Origin: JBCBZH01 sp039815415
GTDB lineage: Bacteria; Bacteroidota; Rhodothermia; Rhodothermales; Rubricoccaceae
Length of the DNA stretch: 20,548 bases
Reading direction: 5' to 3'
Assembly (NCBI GenBank): GCA_039815415.1
Contig: JBCBZH010000045.1
Location: 1 to 20,548 of the forward strand
The position numbers were made by a program, and so were the translations under genes. The notes beneath the pieces were generated by a model, which did not search any database, was not told the origin of the DNA, and saw nothing but the letters and a program-made list of their open reading frames with translations. Below are positions 7,960 to 15,491 of the stretch, one piece after another (the first letter of the stretch is position 1; every line of letters begins with the position of its first letter).

Positions 7960-7998
7960 TTCGTCCAGGCCTGACGCATTTCGTCCAGCTTAGACGCA
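7960..7998 (+). promoter_or_regulatory. Pair of 19-bp direct repeats upstream of the TonB-receptor operon
   Basis: TTCGTCCAGGCCTGACGCA (7960-7978) and TTCGTCCAGCTTAGACGCA (7980-7998) are direct repeats with four central mismatches and a 20-bp period, so they lie on nearly the same face of the helix. They end 65 bases before the receptor ATG. LytTR regulators characteristically bind two short direct repeats about two helical turns apart, and a LytTR gene is the last gene of the downstream operon. Binding by that regulator is inference. Confidence 0.5.
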
Positions 7999-8063
7999 GC
8001 CGAGCCAGTTCCACGAACCCGAGGTGGAGGGGCCCGTAGCGAGATCACACCGCTCCGGCTTCC

Positions 8064-10271
8064 ATGACTCGCCTTCTCCTGCTTGCCCTACTGCTCGCCA
8101 GCTCGTTGGCTGTCTCTGCTCAGACGGTCGTGACGGGCACCGTGGCGGGCGATGACGGAGCGCTCCTGCCGTACGCCACCGTCCTGATCGTCGGCACTAC
8201 CGACGGAGCCGCGACCGACAGTGAGGGCCGCTTTGGCTTCACCACGACGGCCACGGGCCGTCAGCTTGTCGAGGCCCGGTTTCTCGGCCTCGAGCCCGAT
8301 CGTCAGCGCGTCGAGCTGGCGGGCGACACGGTCCGCGTTGAGCTGGTGCTCCGCGAATCGATTCAGGACCTCGGCAGTGCCGTGGTGTCGGCCGATGCGT
8401 TCGTGTCCGGCGCCGATGTGAAGGGCCTCAGCCCGCTCGACGTGGTGACGACGCCGGGTGCGGCCGCCGACCTCTTCCAAGCGATCCGGTCGTTCCCAGG
8501 CCTCACCGAAGCCTCGGAAGGCGCCGGGCTGTTCGTGCGCGGCGGCGACGTGTCCGAGACGGCCGTCCTGATGGATGGCGCGCAAATCCTCCAGCCGTAT
8601 CAGTACGAGTCGCCCCAGGGCGGAGCGCGGGGCACCATCTCCCCGTGGCTGGCGAAGGGCACACGCTTCTCCTCGGGCGGCTTCTCCGCTCGCTACGGCG
8701 ATGCCCTCTCCGGTGTCCTCGCCCTCGATTCTCAGGACGAACCCACGCGGGCACAACAAACTCTCGACGTCGGGCTGGCGGGGGCGTCCGTTGGCGTGGA
8801 CGCGCCACTCGGGCGTGGCGGCCTCCGCCTCGTCGGCAACCGCTCGTTTACCGAGGCCCTGTTCTGGGTCAACGGACGCGGCGACGAGTTCGAACAGGCC
8901 CCGGAGGCGCTCAACGGAAGCGCCCTATTCTCGATGCCCACCAGCTCGACCGGCCGCCTCAAGGTGCTCGGGCTGGTGAACGCGGATCAGTTCGGCCTGC
9001 GTCTCAGCGACCCCTCGTTCTCGGGTGTGTTCGAGAGCGACGCATACAGCGGCCTCGGGCTGGCGAACTGGACCGACGTACGGTCGGGCTGGAACCTGAA
9101 CGCGACGGTCTCGCACAGCCTCCGCCAGACCGATCAGCGCTTTGGCTCGCTGCGCCTGCGCCCCGGCGTGGACCGGTCGGCCCTACGTGCCACCGCCGAA
9201 CGGTCGCTGTCGGATCGCCTTCTGATTCACACCGGCGTCGATCTCGACCGCCGCCGAGCCTCCTACCGAGGGGAAGTTCCTGGTGGCGACGTAGTGGACC
9301 CGGATGCCACCACGACGGTGTTCGACCAGACGACACGGGGCACACACGCGGGCGCCTGGGCGGAGATCGAGACCCAACCTGCGCGTCGCGTGGTTGCCAT
9401 CGTCGGGCTTCGCGGCGATGCCCACAGTGCAACCGGGGCGGCTCTCGACCCGCGAGCAAGCCTTCTCTACGCCCTCAACGACGCCACGCAGCTTCGCCTG
9501 GCTGCCGGACGCTACAGCCAATCGCCGAGCCTAGGCACTGTGGCATTGGATGACGCACAAGCACCGGATGGCCCCGGCCTCGGCCTCCAACACGCCACGC
9601 ATCTCATCGCAGGTGTGCTGCACCAGGGGCAAGGCCTCACGCTACGAGCCGAAGCCTACGCCAAGACCTATCGCCAGCTCGTGGTGCAGCGGAGCGGCGA
9701 CTTGTTCGGCACCACCGGCACGGGGTGGGCACGAGGCCTCGACCTGTTCGCTCGCGTGGGAGCCATCGACACCGACCGCGTCAGCGGCTGGGTCTCCTAC
9801 TCGTTTCTCGATGCGCGCCGCACGCGGGTACAGCGTAACGGGCTGGCGTCTCGTCTGGCTGAAGGCCGACCGTCGTTCGGCGTTGCCCACTCGCTCAACG
9901 TGGTCGGCAAAGCGCGCCCGACCCCACGCCTGACCACGTCCGCGCGATTCCGCGTTGCGGCCGGGCGCCCCGTGACGCCCGTCGTGGGTGCTATCGCAGC
10001 TCCCGAGGGGGACTTCTTCTACCCCATCGATGGCGTGCCCGGCTCGGAGACGCTGCCCACCTACACCCGTCTCGACATCGGGCTGAGCTACTCCGTCCCG
10101 CTGGGGCGGACCGGCTCACTCGTGCTCTACGGCGCGGCAGACAACGTCCTCAACCGCGCCAACGCCATCGGCTACGACTACTCCGCGGACTACACCACCC
10201 GCCAGCTCGAGGTCTCGCCCTTCCGCCGGTCGGTCTACGTCGGTGCCACACTTCTCCTTGTCTCACGATAG
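8064..10271 (+). CDS. TonB-dependent outer-membrane receptor with carboxypeptidase-regulatory-like domain
   Basis: The product has 735 residues and a signal peptide to about residue 20 (LAVSAQ). Residues about 22-100 are a carboxypeptidase-regulatory-like beta domain (VVTGTVAGDDGALLPYATVL, then GAATDSEGRFGF). A plug domain follows at about 125-220, with FQAIRSFPGL, FVRGGDVSETAVLMDGA and FSARYGDALSGVL. The rest is a 22-strand-type barrel ending in TLLLVSR. Such receptors import large or scarce ligands across the outer membrane using TonB energy; no SusD partner is adjacent and the ligand is unknown. At 735 residues it is on the short side for this class. Start is ATG at 8064, without Shine-Dalgarno. 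It leads an apparent operon with the TPR protein and a LytS/LytTR pair. Four exact copies of the 10-mer lie inside, one in the signal peptide. Confidence 0.9.
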   Translation: MTRLLLLALLLASSLAVSAQTVVTGTVAGDDGALLPYATVLIVGTTDGAATDSEGRFGFTTTATGRQLVEARFLGLEPDRQRVELAGDTVRVELVLRESIQDLGSAVVSADAFVSGADVKGLSPLDVVTTPGAAADLFQAIRSFPGLTEASEGAGLFVRGGDVSETAVLMDGAQILQPYQYESPQGGARGTISPWLAKGTRFSSGGFSARYGDALSGVLALDSQDEPTRAQQTLDVGLAGASVGVDAPLGRGGLRLVGNRSFTEALFWVNGRGDEFEQAPEALNGSALFSMPTSSTGRLKVLGLVNADQFGLRLSDPSFSGVFESDAYSGLGLANWTDVRSGWNLNATVSHSLRQTDQRFGSLRLRPGVDRSALRATAERSLSDRLLIHTGVDLDRRRASYRGEVPGGDVVDPDATTTVFDQTTRGTHAGAWAEIETQPARRVVAIVGLRGDAHSATGAALDPRASLLYALNDATQLRLAAGRYSQSPSLGTVALDDAQAPDGPGLGLQHATHLIAGVLHQGQGLTLRAEAYAKTYRQLVVQRSGDLFGTTGTGWARGLDLFARVGAIDTDRVSGWVSYSFLDARRTRVQRNGLASRLAEGRPSFGVAHSLNVVGKARPTPRLTTSARFRVAAGRPVTPVVGAIAAPEGDFFYPIDGVPGSETLPTYTRLDIGLSYSVPLGRTGSLVLYGAADNVLNRANAIGYDYSADYTTRQLEVSPFRRSVYVGATLLLVSR

Positions 10272-10281
10272 CCCCCCTACC

Positions 10282-11070
10282 ATGCGATTCCTTCTCCTCG
10301 TTCTCGCTCTCGGCCTCGCCGTCCCGGCACAGGCCCAATCCACCCCTCCGCAGCCGGCCGCACTGGCCTCCGCTCGCCACATGCTCGACGCCGGGGTGGC
10401 CACCAACAACCCCGATTCTCTGCTCGCCGCACGAGCCCAGCTTGCCGTGCTGGCGAATGCCGACGATGCCTCAGGCCACTGGGCGACCTACTACGCTGCT
10501 CTGGCCGACTACCGGCTCGCCTACCTGTTCTGGAGTCGCGATGCCGACCGAGCCGGCCAGCACGCGGCCAGCGGAGCGTCGGCACTGGAAGCCCTCCGCC
10601 AAGAGGGGAGCCTGCCCGATCCCCTGCCTGAGGAGTCCGCTGCGCTCCTGTCGGCCCTGTACAGCACCCAGATGGGCCTCGATGCCTCGCTCGGCATGAC
10701 GCTGGGCCAGAAGGCCTCGATGGTGACGCGTGAAGCCTCTCGCCTCGCGCCGGCCAACCCGCGCGTGCAATACGTGCAGGCCATGTCGCTCGCGAGCACC
10801 CCGGCCGAGTGGGGAGGCGATCCCGAACAGGCCCTGGAGCTGTTCCGAAGCTCGGTCGAAGCCTTCGAGGCGGAAACGCCCAGTGGCATGGCGCCGCGCT
10901 GGGGCGAAGACGAAGCCTACGCGTGGCTTGGCATGACGCTCCTGCAGCGCGGCGAGTTGGCGGAGGCCCGCGAAGCCATCGAGGCGTCCGAGGCCATCAA
11001 CCCGACCTCAGAGTTCGTCCAGTACAAGCTGAAGCCCTGGCTTGCGTCTGTCGAAGCTGATGCCCAGTAA
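10282..11070 (+). CDS. Exported tetratricopeptide-like protein
   Basis: The product has about 262 residues and a signal peptide (LGLAVPAQAQ, cleaved near residue 19). The mature part is Ala-rich and helical. The clearest TPR-like unit is at about 211-241 (EAYAWLGMTLLQRGELAEAREAIEAS, which carries the W-LG and A-A spacing), with a weaker helical pair before it (PEQALELFRSSVEAFEAETP). TPR proteins are scaffolds, and a periplasmic one beside a receptor may assist assembly or sensing; this is inference. I chose ATG at 10282, which gives an intact signal peptide. An in-frame GTG at 10243 would overlap the receptor gene and place a polar 13-residue tail before the signal. It lies 10 bases after the receptor stop and 41 bases before the kinase gene, so co-transcription is likely. 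Confidence 0.8.
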   Translation: MRFLLLVLALGLAVPAQAQSTPPQPAALASARHMLDAGVATNNPDSLLAARAQLAVLANADDASGHWATYYAALADYRLAYLFWSRDADRAGQHAASGASALEALRQEGSLPDPLPEESAALLSALYSTQMGLDASLGMTLGQKASMVTREASRLAPANPRVQYVQAMSLASTPAEWGGDPEQALELFRSSVEAFEAETPSGMAPRWGEDEAYAWLGMTLLQRGELAEAREAIEASEAINPTSEFVQYKLKPWLASVEADAQ

Positions 11071-11111
11071 GACAACCACAGTCGCCAGCTCGTCGTTCTA
11101 GCTTCTCTGTC

Positions 11112-12209
11112 ATGTCTCTCGCCTCCGTCAGCCCGACGATCTCACCCGCCCGCATCACGGCCCGGGGCCTCGCGCTGGCGGCGGCGGTGTGGCTGCTCTA
11201 CACGCTGGTTTACGCCGCCGCGACCGCGCTCTTTGCGGGCATCCCGTTTCGCTACGCGATGTCCAGCCAGGCGATGCACAGTGGGCTGATGGCCCTGCTC
11301 AGCGTGCCGATCTGGTGGGTGCTGGTCCGCGAGCTGGCGGAGGCGCCGCTGGCAACGCGCATGGTCGCACACGTCATCGGAGTCGTCCTCTACACCGGTG
11401 GCGTCGTGGGGCTGTTCCTGGGCATGGTGCGGATGGGAAGCGAAATCGCGTATCAGAGTGTGCTGCCCCAGGCGGGCTGGATCGCGTTGATGACGGCTAT
11501 CGCCTATGTGGCTCAGTTCGGCATCTACCACGCCGTTGAGGCCACGCGGCGATCGCGCGAGCGGAAGCGACAGGCCGAGGCGCTCCGCCACCTCTCGCGC
11601 GAGCAAGAGCTACGCACGCTCCGCGCCCAACTCAACCCCCACTTCCTCTTCAACGCTCTCAATACCATCAGCGCCGACGTGGGGCGCGATCCCGACCACG
11701 CCCGGGAGGCCATCGGCCAGCTCGGCGGGCTCCTCCGCTATGCGCTCGACGCTGGGCGCCGCGACCTCGTGCCCCTGGCCGATGAGATCACCTTCGTGCG
11801 CGACTACCTCGACCTCGAGCAAGCCCGCATGGGCGACCGGCTCCAGGTGTCAATCGACATCGACCCCGATGCTCTCAGCGCCAGTGTGCCGCCGATGGCC
11901 GTTCAAACGCTCGTTGAGAATGCCGTCCGCCACGGGCTGGCCCCTGCCCGCGACGGAGGAACGCTGACCGTATCCGTCGCCGTCGTGGATGAGGGCGTCG
12001 ACGTCCACGTGGAGGACACCGGCATAGGCGCCATAGGCCCGCTGGGCGACGGCATCGGGCTGGCGAATACCGACGAGCGGCTGCGCCTCCTCTTCGGAGC
12101 CGACTCGACACTGCGCATCGATGCCGACCGGCCCGTTGGGTTTGCCGTCTCGTTCCGCCTCCCGCTTCCAGAACCCGCCTCGTCCGCCCGAGAGCCCCAG
12201 CTCGCATGA
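11112..12209 (+). CDS. LytS/YehU-type sensor histidine kinase
   Basis: The product has 365 residues. Four membrane helices lie in the first 142 residues (about 18-42, 57-73, 85-106 and 121-142), with no large external domain. A charged helix follows, then the His_kinase (PF06580) phospho-acceptor motif LNPHFLFNALN with His177. The ATPase domain has the N box LVENAVRHG (Asn270), the G1 box EDTGIG (301-306) and the G2 box GDGIGLANTDERL, so catalysis should be intact. It autophosphorylates and passes phosphate to the LytTR regulator encoded next, whose ATG overlaps this gene's TGA (4-base ATGA overlap). With little periplasmic sequence it probably senses through its membrane helices or with a partner, perhaps the receptor or TPR protein upstream (inference). 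An exact 10-mer copy lies in the 41-bp gap before the start (11083-11092). Confidence 0.9.
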   Translation: MSLASVSPTISPARITARGLALAAAVWLLYTLVYAAATALFAGIPFRYAMSSQAMHSGLMALLSVPIWWVLVRELAEAPLATRMVAHVIGVVLYTGGVVGLFLGMVRMGSEIAYQSVLPQAGWIALMTAIAYVAQFGIYHAVEATRRSRERKRQAEALRHLSREQELRTLRAQLNPHFLFNALNTISADVGRDPDHAREAIGQLGGLLRYALDAGRRDLVPLADEITFVRDYLDLEQARMGDRLQVSIDIDPDALSASVPPMAVQTLVENAVRHGLAPARDGGTLTVSVAVVDEGVDVHVEDTGIGAIGPLGDGIGLANTDERLRLLFGADSTLRIDADRPVGFAVSFRLPLPEPASSAREPQLA

Positions 12210-12958
12210 GCCTCCGCGTTGCCATTGTGGACGATGAGCCACCCGCGCGGGCGCTCCTCACTGAGCTCCTCGGCCAACTCGAGGGCGTCGAGCTGGTGGG
12301 CGAGGCGCCCGGTGGTCCGGAGGCCGTCGAACTGGTGATGGCGCAGGCCGACGCCGGGACCCGGCTCGATGCGCTGTTTCTGGATGTCCAGATGCCAGAG
12401 CTAGATGGGTTTGGCGTGCTCGCCATGCTGGCAGCTCGGTTGGAGACGCTCCCGGCCATCGTCTTCACGACCGCCTTCGACCGGCACGCGGTCGGCGCCT
12501 TCGAGATGGGGGCCGTGGACTATCTACTGAAGCCGGTGACACGGTCGCGGCTGGAGGTGGCGATGGAGCGCCTGCGCACCCGTGTGCCGCTGACGCCCAG
12601 CGAGGCGAAAACCGTCGCCAGTTCGACGACCAGCGCAGACCGCCTGCTGGTTCGTACCGGCGACCGGCTGGTGGCACTCGATGTCGCAGAGATCGTCTGG
12701 GTGGAGGCCGCGGGCAACTACGCGACGCTGCACACGTCGGGGCGCTCCCATGTGGCCGGTGTGGGCATCGGAGAGGTGGAGGCGCGGCTTCCGTCCGAGC
12801 GTTTCGCACGGGTGCACCGGTCGGCCCTCGTCGCGCTGGACGCCGTTCGCCAGCTCGAGAGCGACGGCAGCGGCGGATACGAAGCCTTGCTGGTGGGCGG
12901 GCACCGGGTCCGCATCAGCCGGACCTATGCCGAGCGGTTCCGGCGGCTGGTGCTGTAA
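12206..12958 (+). CDS. LytTR-family response regulator
   Basis: The product has 250 residues. The receiver domain (about 3-125) has the acidic pair VDDEPPARA, the phospho-acceptor Asp60 in LFLDVQMPELDGF, Thr88/Thr89 in VFTTAFD and the conserved Lys109 in DYLLKPV. The LytTR DNA-binding domain (about 145-250) shows IVWVEAAGNYATLHT, FARVHRSALVAL and HRVRISRTYAERFRRL, all typical. These regulators bind short direct repeats through a beta-fold rather than an HTH. It overlaps the kinase gene by 4 bases, so the pair is translationally coupled. The direct repeats at 7960-7998 upstream of the operon are a candidate autoregulatory site. The gene ends the plus-strand operon; 131 bp of noncoding DNA follow. 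Confidence 0.93.
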   Translation: MSLRVAIVDDEPPARALLTELLGQLEGVELVGEAPGGPEAVELVMAQADAGTRLDALFLDVQMPELDGFGVLAMLAARLETLPAIVFTTAFDRHAVGAFEMGAVDYLLKPVTRSRLEVAMERLRTRVPLTPSEAKTVASSTTSADRLLVRTGDRLVALDVAEIVWVEAAGNYATLHTSGRSHVAGVGIGEVEARLPSERFARVHRSALVALDAVRQLESDGSGGYEALLVGGHRVRISRTYAERFRRLVL

Positions 12959-13000
12959 GCACCGTTCGACCTCTACTGAGCATCGCGTCTCGCTCGTCAG

Positions 13001-13040
13001 AGATCCTCCAACTCCGCTGCGCTCCGCCCAGGATGACAGG
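13001..13040. repeat. REP-like imperfect palindromic element
   Basis: This lies in the gap between convergent genes. The outer ATCCT (13003-13007) and AGGAT (13030-13034) enclose a G/C-rich core, CTCCGCTGCGCTCCG. It resembles a dispersed bacterial intergenic repeat I recall, of the general form ATCCTTCG...CTCAGGATGAC, here diverged. Only one copy is present in this window, so its repetitive nature rests on memory of that family, not on the sequence alone. Confidence 0.45.
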
Positions 13041-13063
13041 ATGGGAGACCATTTCAGTCGCGT

Positions 13064-13081
13064 AGCGCCCTATTTCGCGCT
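13064..13081. terminator. Short stem-loop between convergent genes
   Basis: AGCGC (13064-13068) and GCGCT (13077-13081) form a 5-bp G/C-rich stem with the loop CCTATTTC, nine bases before the 3' end of the ROK kinase gene. It could help end transcription from either side. No U-run follows, so this is a weak call. Confidence 0.3.
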
Positions 13082-13089
13082 GACGGCGC

Positions 13090-14043
13090 CTACGAGCTGG
13101 CGTCTGTGCAGGCCAGGGCCAGCGCGCCGTGCACTACCACCTCTTCTCCCAGCGCCGCTGGGACGATCTCGACCGCGTCGCGGAGCGGCGGAAAGACGTA
13201 CTCCGATGCCGCCCGTCGCACGGGGCCGAAGAACAGCTCGTCGCCCATGAGCGACACGCCGCCGCCGATCACCACCGTTTCGGCAGCGGTCAGGGTGACC
13301 GTCTGGGCAATGGCCCACCCGAGGGCGCGGGTGGCGCGGTCAATGGCCTCTCGTGCGATGGCGTTTCCGGCACGGGCCGCTGTGGCAATGTCGCGCCCCG
13401 TCAGCTCGTCGGCACTTGGCATCGAGCTGGCGTCGGCGAGCAAGCGTTCGATGTCCTCCGGGGTCTCGCAGAGTGCGCGTGCTGTCGCTGCGAGGCCCGG
13501 GCCGGACGCCATCGACTCAACGGTCGCGTGTGGGTCGGTGCAGTCGAGGCCCGGGCGCAAGTGGCCGATCTCGGCCCTCGCGAGGCGATGCCCCGCGAAC
13601 AGCGCCCCGTCCACCACCAGCCCGCCGCCAACGCCTGTTCCCACGGTGACGTACAGCACGATCCGGGCGCCTCGCCCCGCCCCGAAGCGCGACTCCGCCA
13701 GCGCGGCCACATCACAATCATTGCCGATCTGCGCGCGAAGCCCGAGGGTGTGCTCGCACCAATCCGCCAGCTCGAAGCCGTCCCAGCCGTCCACCTGATG
13801 GCTTGTGATGACAGTGCCCGAGTCCATATCCACCGGCCCTCCGAACCCGATGCCGATGCCGATGCCGTCGAACAGGTAGCGCGTGTTCAGATGGGTTGCA
13901 GCCTTCTTGATCTGAGTCAGAATCCCACGGGCTCCCGCTCTGCGGTCGATGGGCAGACGAACGATCTCTTTCAGGCGTGGAGAGGTGCCCTCCCCAACGC
14001 CCAGCTGGAGCTTGGTCCCGCCGATCTCAATCCCCAGACGCAT
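13090..14043 (-). CDS. ROK-family sugar kinase
   Basis: The product has 317 residues. The N-terminal phosphate-binding motif is GIEIGGTKLQLGV (4-16), GNDCDVAALAE carries the catalytic Asp109, and the second nucleotide motif is VTVGTGVGGGLVVDG (133-146). The EIGH signature (158-161) is present. ROK kinases phosphorylate hexoses or amino sugars using ATP. The usual zinc cluster CxCGxxGCxE is absent: at this place the sequence reads LDCTDPHATVES with a single Cys, although the family's VES-A/S-G context is kept. Start is ATG at 14043, 17 bases inside the end of the SIS gene, so the two are translationally coupled and probably act on the same sugar. An exact 10-mer supplies the last codons and stop (GCC AGC TCG TAG). 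Substrate is not assignable. Confidence 0.88.
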   Translation of the reverse strand: MRLGIEIGGTKLQLGVGEGTSPRLKEIVRLPIDRRAGARGILTQIKKAATHLNTRYLFDGIGIGIGFGGPVDMDSGTVITSHQVDGWDGFELADWCEHTLGLRAQIGNDCDVAALAESRFGAGRGARIVLYVTVGTGVGGGLVVDGALFAGHRLARAEIGHLRPGLDCTDPHATVESMASGPGLAATARALCETPEDIERLLADASSMPSADELTGRDIATAARAGNAIAREAIDRATRALGWAIAQTVTLTAAETVVIGGGVSLMGDELFFGPVRRAASEYVFPPLRDAVEIVPAALGEEVVVHGALALACTDASS

Positions 14044-14641
14044 ACCGGCCCTCGTGGTTGATGCGTGCGAACACGTCGTTCAGGACCCAGTGGAACAGGC
14101 TGAGATGGATGCTCTCGACCATGCCCATGTCGTGAAGCGAGACGTGGACGCCCGAGGCCGCCAGCTCGCGGAGGCGCCCGCCGTCGTAGCCCGTCAGGCC
14201 GACCGTCGCCAGCCCGTGGCGGTTGGCCCAGTCCACGGCGTTGAGGACGTTGGGGCTGTTGCCGGAGCCGCTGATGGCGATGAGCAGGTCGCCCGGCTGT
14301 CCGTAGTTCATCAGCTGCTGGACGAAGATCTGGTCGTACCCCAGGTCGTTGCCGACGGCCATCAGCCACCCGGCGTTGTCGGTAAGGCTGAGCACCTTCA
14401 GCCGCTTCAGCGATTCATCGCCGAGGTCGGATTCGTGGAGGGTGCTCTTACCCAGATCCTCGGCCATGTGGCTGGCGGTAGTGCCCGAGCCGCCGTTGCC
14501 GATGACGTAGACGAAGCGCCCTGCCTCCCAGCACTGGTAGATCTGATCCGCCCATGCTCGCACGGCATCGGCATCGATGGCGTCGAGTTCGGTCTGAAGA
14601 CGGGTTCGGTAGGCGTCGAAGTCGAGCGAGGCGCCGAGCAT
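14027..14641 (-). CDS. SIS-domain sugar-phosphate isomerase, GmhA-like
   Basis: The product has 204 residues, the length of sedoheptulose-7-phosphate isomerases. It shows the SIS phosphate loop GNGGSGTTASHMAEDL (48-63), with Glu61 at the catalytic position of the family, then LSLTDNAGW, the second sugar-phosphate motif AISGSGNSPNVL (122-133), GLTGYDGG (148-155), and a late ESIHL with His179 near the position of the catalytic His of GmhA. GmhA-type enzymes make heptose phosphates for LPS or surface glycans. The pairing with a ROK kinase rather than a GHMP-type heptose kinase leaves the substrate open; another keto/aldose phosphate is possible. Start is ATG at 14641. Its 3' end overlaps the kinase start by 17 bases. 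Confidence 0.85.
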   Translation of the reverse strand: MLGASLDFDAYRTRLQTELDAIDADAVRAWADQIYQCWEAGRFVYVIGNGGSGTTASHMAEDLGKSTLHESDLGDESLKRLKVLSLTDNAGWLMAVGNDLGYDQIFVQQLMNYGQPGDLLIAISGSGNSPNVLNAVDWANRHGLATVGLTGYDGGRLRELAASGVHVSLHDMGMVESIHLSLFHWVLNDVFARINHEGRYASGD

Positions 14642-14677
14642 GAGGTGTCAGGGTGTGGCGCTGGAATATCGCGCGTC

Positions 14678-14706
14678 GCCAGCTCGAGGCCTGCCATCGA
14701 GCTAGC
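14678..14706 (-). terminator. Hairpin built from the 10-mer between the LytTR and SIS genes
   Basis: GCCAGCTCGA (14678-14687) pairs with TCGAGCTAGC (14697-14706) with one mismatch and a 9-base loop. The left arm contains an exact 10-mer (14677-14686) and the right arm a decayed one. It lies in the 151-bp gap between the stop of the LytTR gene and the start of the SIS gene, both on the minus strand, so it could separate the two transcripts. No U-run follows. The rest of the gap shows nothing else I can assign. Confidence 0.45.
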
Positions 14707-14792
14707 AGGAACTACTGGAACGGGGGCGTCTCCAAAGCCACTGAGTCGTCGCGCCCGGCCAGGGGCGGATTGCCGCCGAACCCGCACCGCGC

Positions 14793-15491
14793 TCACAACA
14801 GAATCAAGCGTTCGCGTACCGACTCCACACGTGTCCGCCCGACCGGGATCTCCTCGCCGTTCGCCAGCTCGAGCGCGTAGCGGCTGCCCTCCTGAGCGCG
14901 AAGCCGGACCACATCGTTGAGGGGAACCAGATAGGAGCGATGGACACGCTCGAAGGAGGCAGGGAGCACAGCCAGGAGGCGGTCGAGCGGCTTGCTGTGG
15001 AGGCGGCGCGCGCCATCGCGAAGCACCAGCTCGGAGTAGGCCCCGGCAGCCTTCACGTAGGCGACCTCGGCGATGGGCACGAGGTCGATGCGCCCCGCCG
15101 TGCGGACCGCCAGCGCGGCGGCCGGATGCTCAGCGCGGGCCGAGCGGAGCCGGTCCACGGTCATCCGAAGGCGCTCGGCATCGAAGGGCTTGCCCACGAA
15201 GTCCAGAACGCCGATCTCGAACGCTTCGAGGGCGCGCTCGGTGTGAGCCGACACCACCACCGTGTGGAACGCGCCCGCTACCGTCTCTTTCAGCAGCTCG
15301 AAGCCGTCGCGCCCGTTCAGGTTGAGGTCCAGGAAGACCACGTCCACGTCGCCTGCAGCCAGCCTCGAGCTGGCATCGCCGAGCGTCGCTCGGGTCTCGA
15401 TGTGGGTGATCTCGCCCTCGGCCACCTCACCGAGGAGCCGCGCCAGACGCCGGGCGATCACAGGCTCGTCTTCGACAATCAGAACGCGCAT
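14793..15491 (-). CDS. LytTR-family response regulator (second pair)
   Basis: The product has 232 residues from the ATG at 15491, which overlaps the kinase's TGA by one base (TGATG). This start puts MRVLIVEDEP at the N-terminus as expected. An upstream in-frame start at 15560 would add 23 unlike residues inside the kinase gene and is rejected. The receiver has Asp55 in VVFLDLNLNGRDGF and the conserved Lys in DFVGKPFD. The LytTR domain (about 130-232) has EVAYVKAAGAYSELVL, FERVHRSYLVPL and EEIPVGRTRVESVRERL. It forms a two-component pair with the gene upstream. Targets are unknown; the SIS/ROK pair lies downstream but behind a hairpin. Confidence 0.92.
   Translation of the reverse strand: MRVLIVEDEPVIARRLARLLGEVAEGEITHIETRATLGDASSRLAAGDVDVVFLDLNLNGRDGFELLKETVAGAFHTVVVSAHTERALEAFEIGVLDFVGKPFDAERLRMTVDRLRSARAEHPAAALAVRTAGRIDLVPIAEVAYVKAAGAYSELVLRDGARRLHSKPLDRLLAVLPASFERVHRSYLVPLNDVVRLRAQEGSRYALELANGEEIPVGRTRVESVRERLILL

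Noticed and set aside
8645..9553. 302-codon Arg-rich open frame on the plus strand
   Set aside because: It lies within the TonB-receptor gene in another frame, and its very high Arg/Pro/Gly content is typical of shadow frames.
10243..10281. GTG start giving the TPR protein 13 more residues
   Set aside because: It would overlap the receptor gene and put a polar tail before a clean signal peptide; ATG 10282 fits better.
13129..14061. 310-codon open frame on the plus strand
   Set aside because: Antisense to the ROK kinase, whose motifs are unmistakable.
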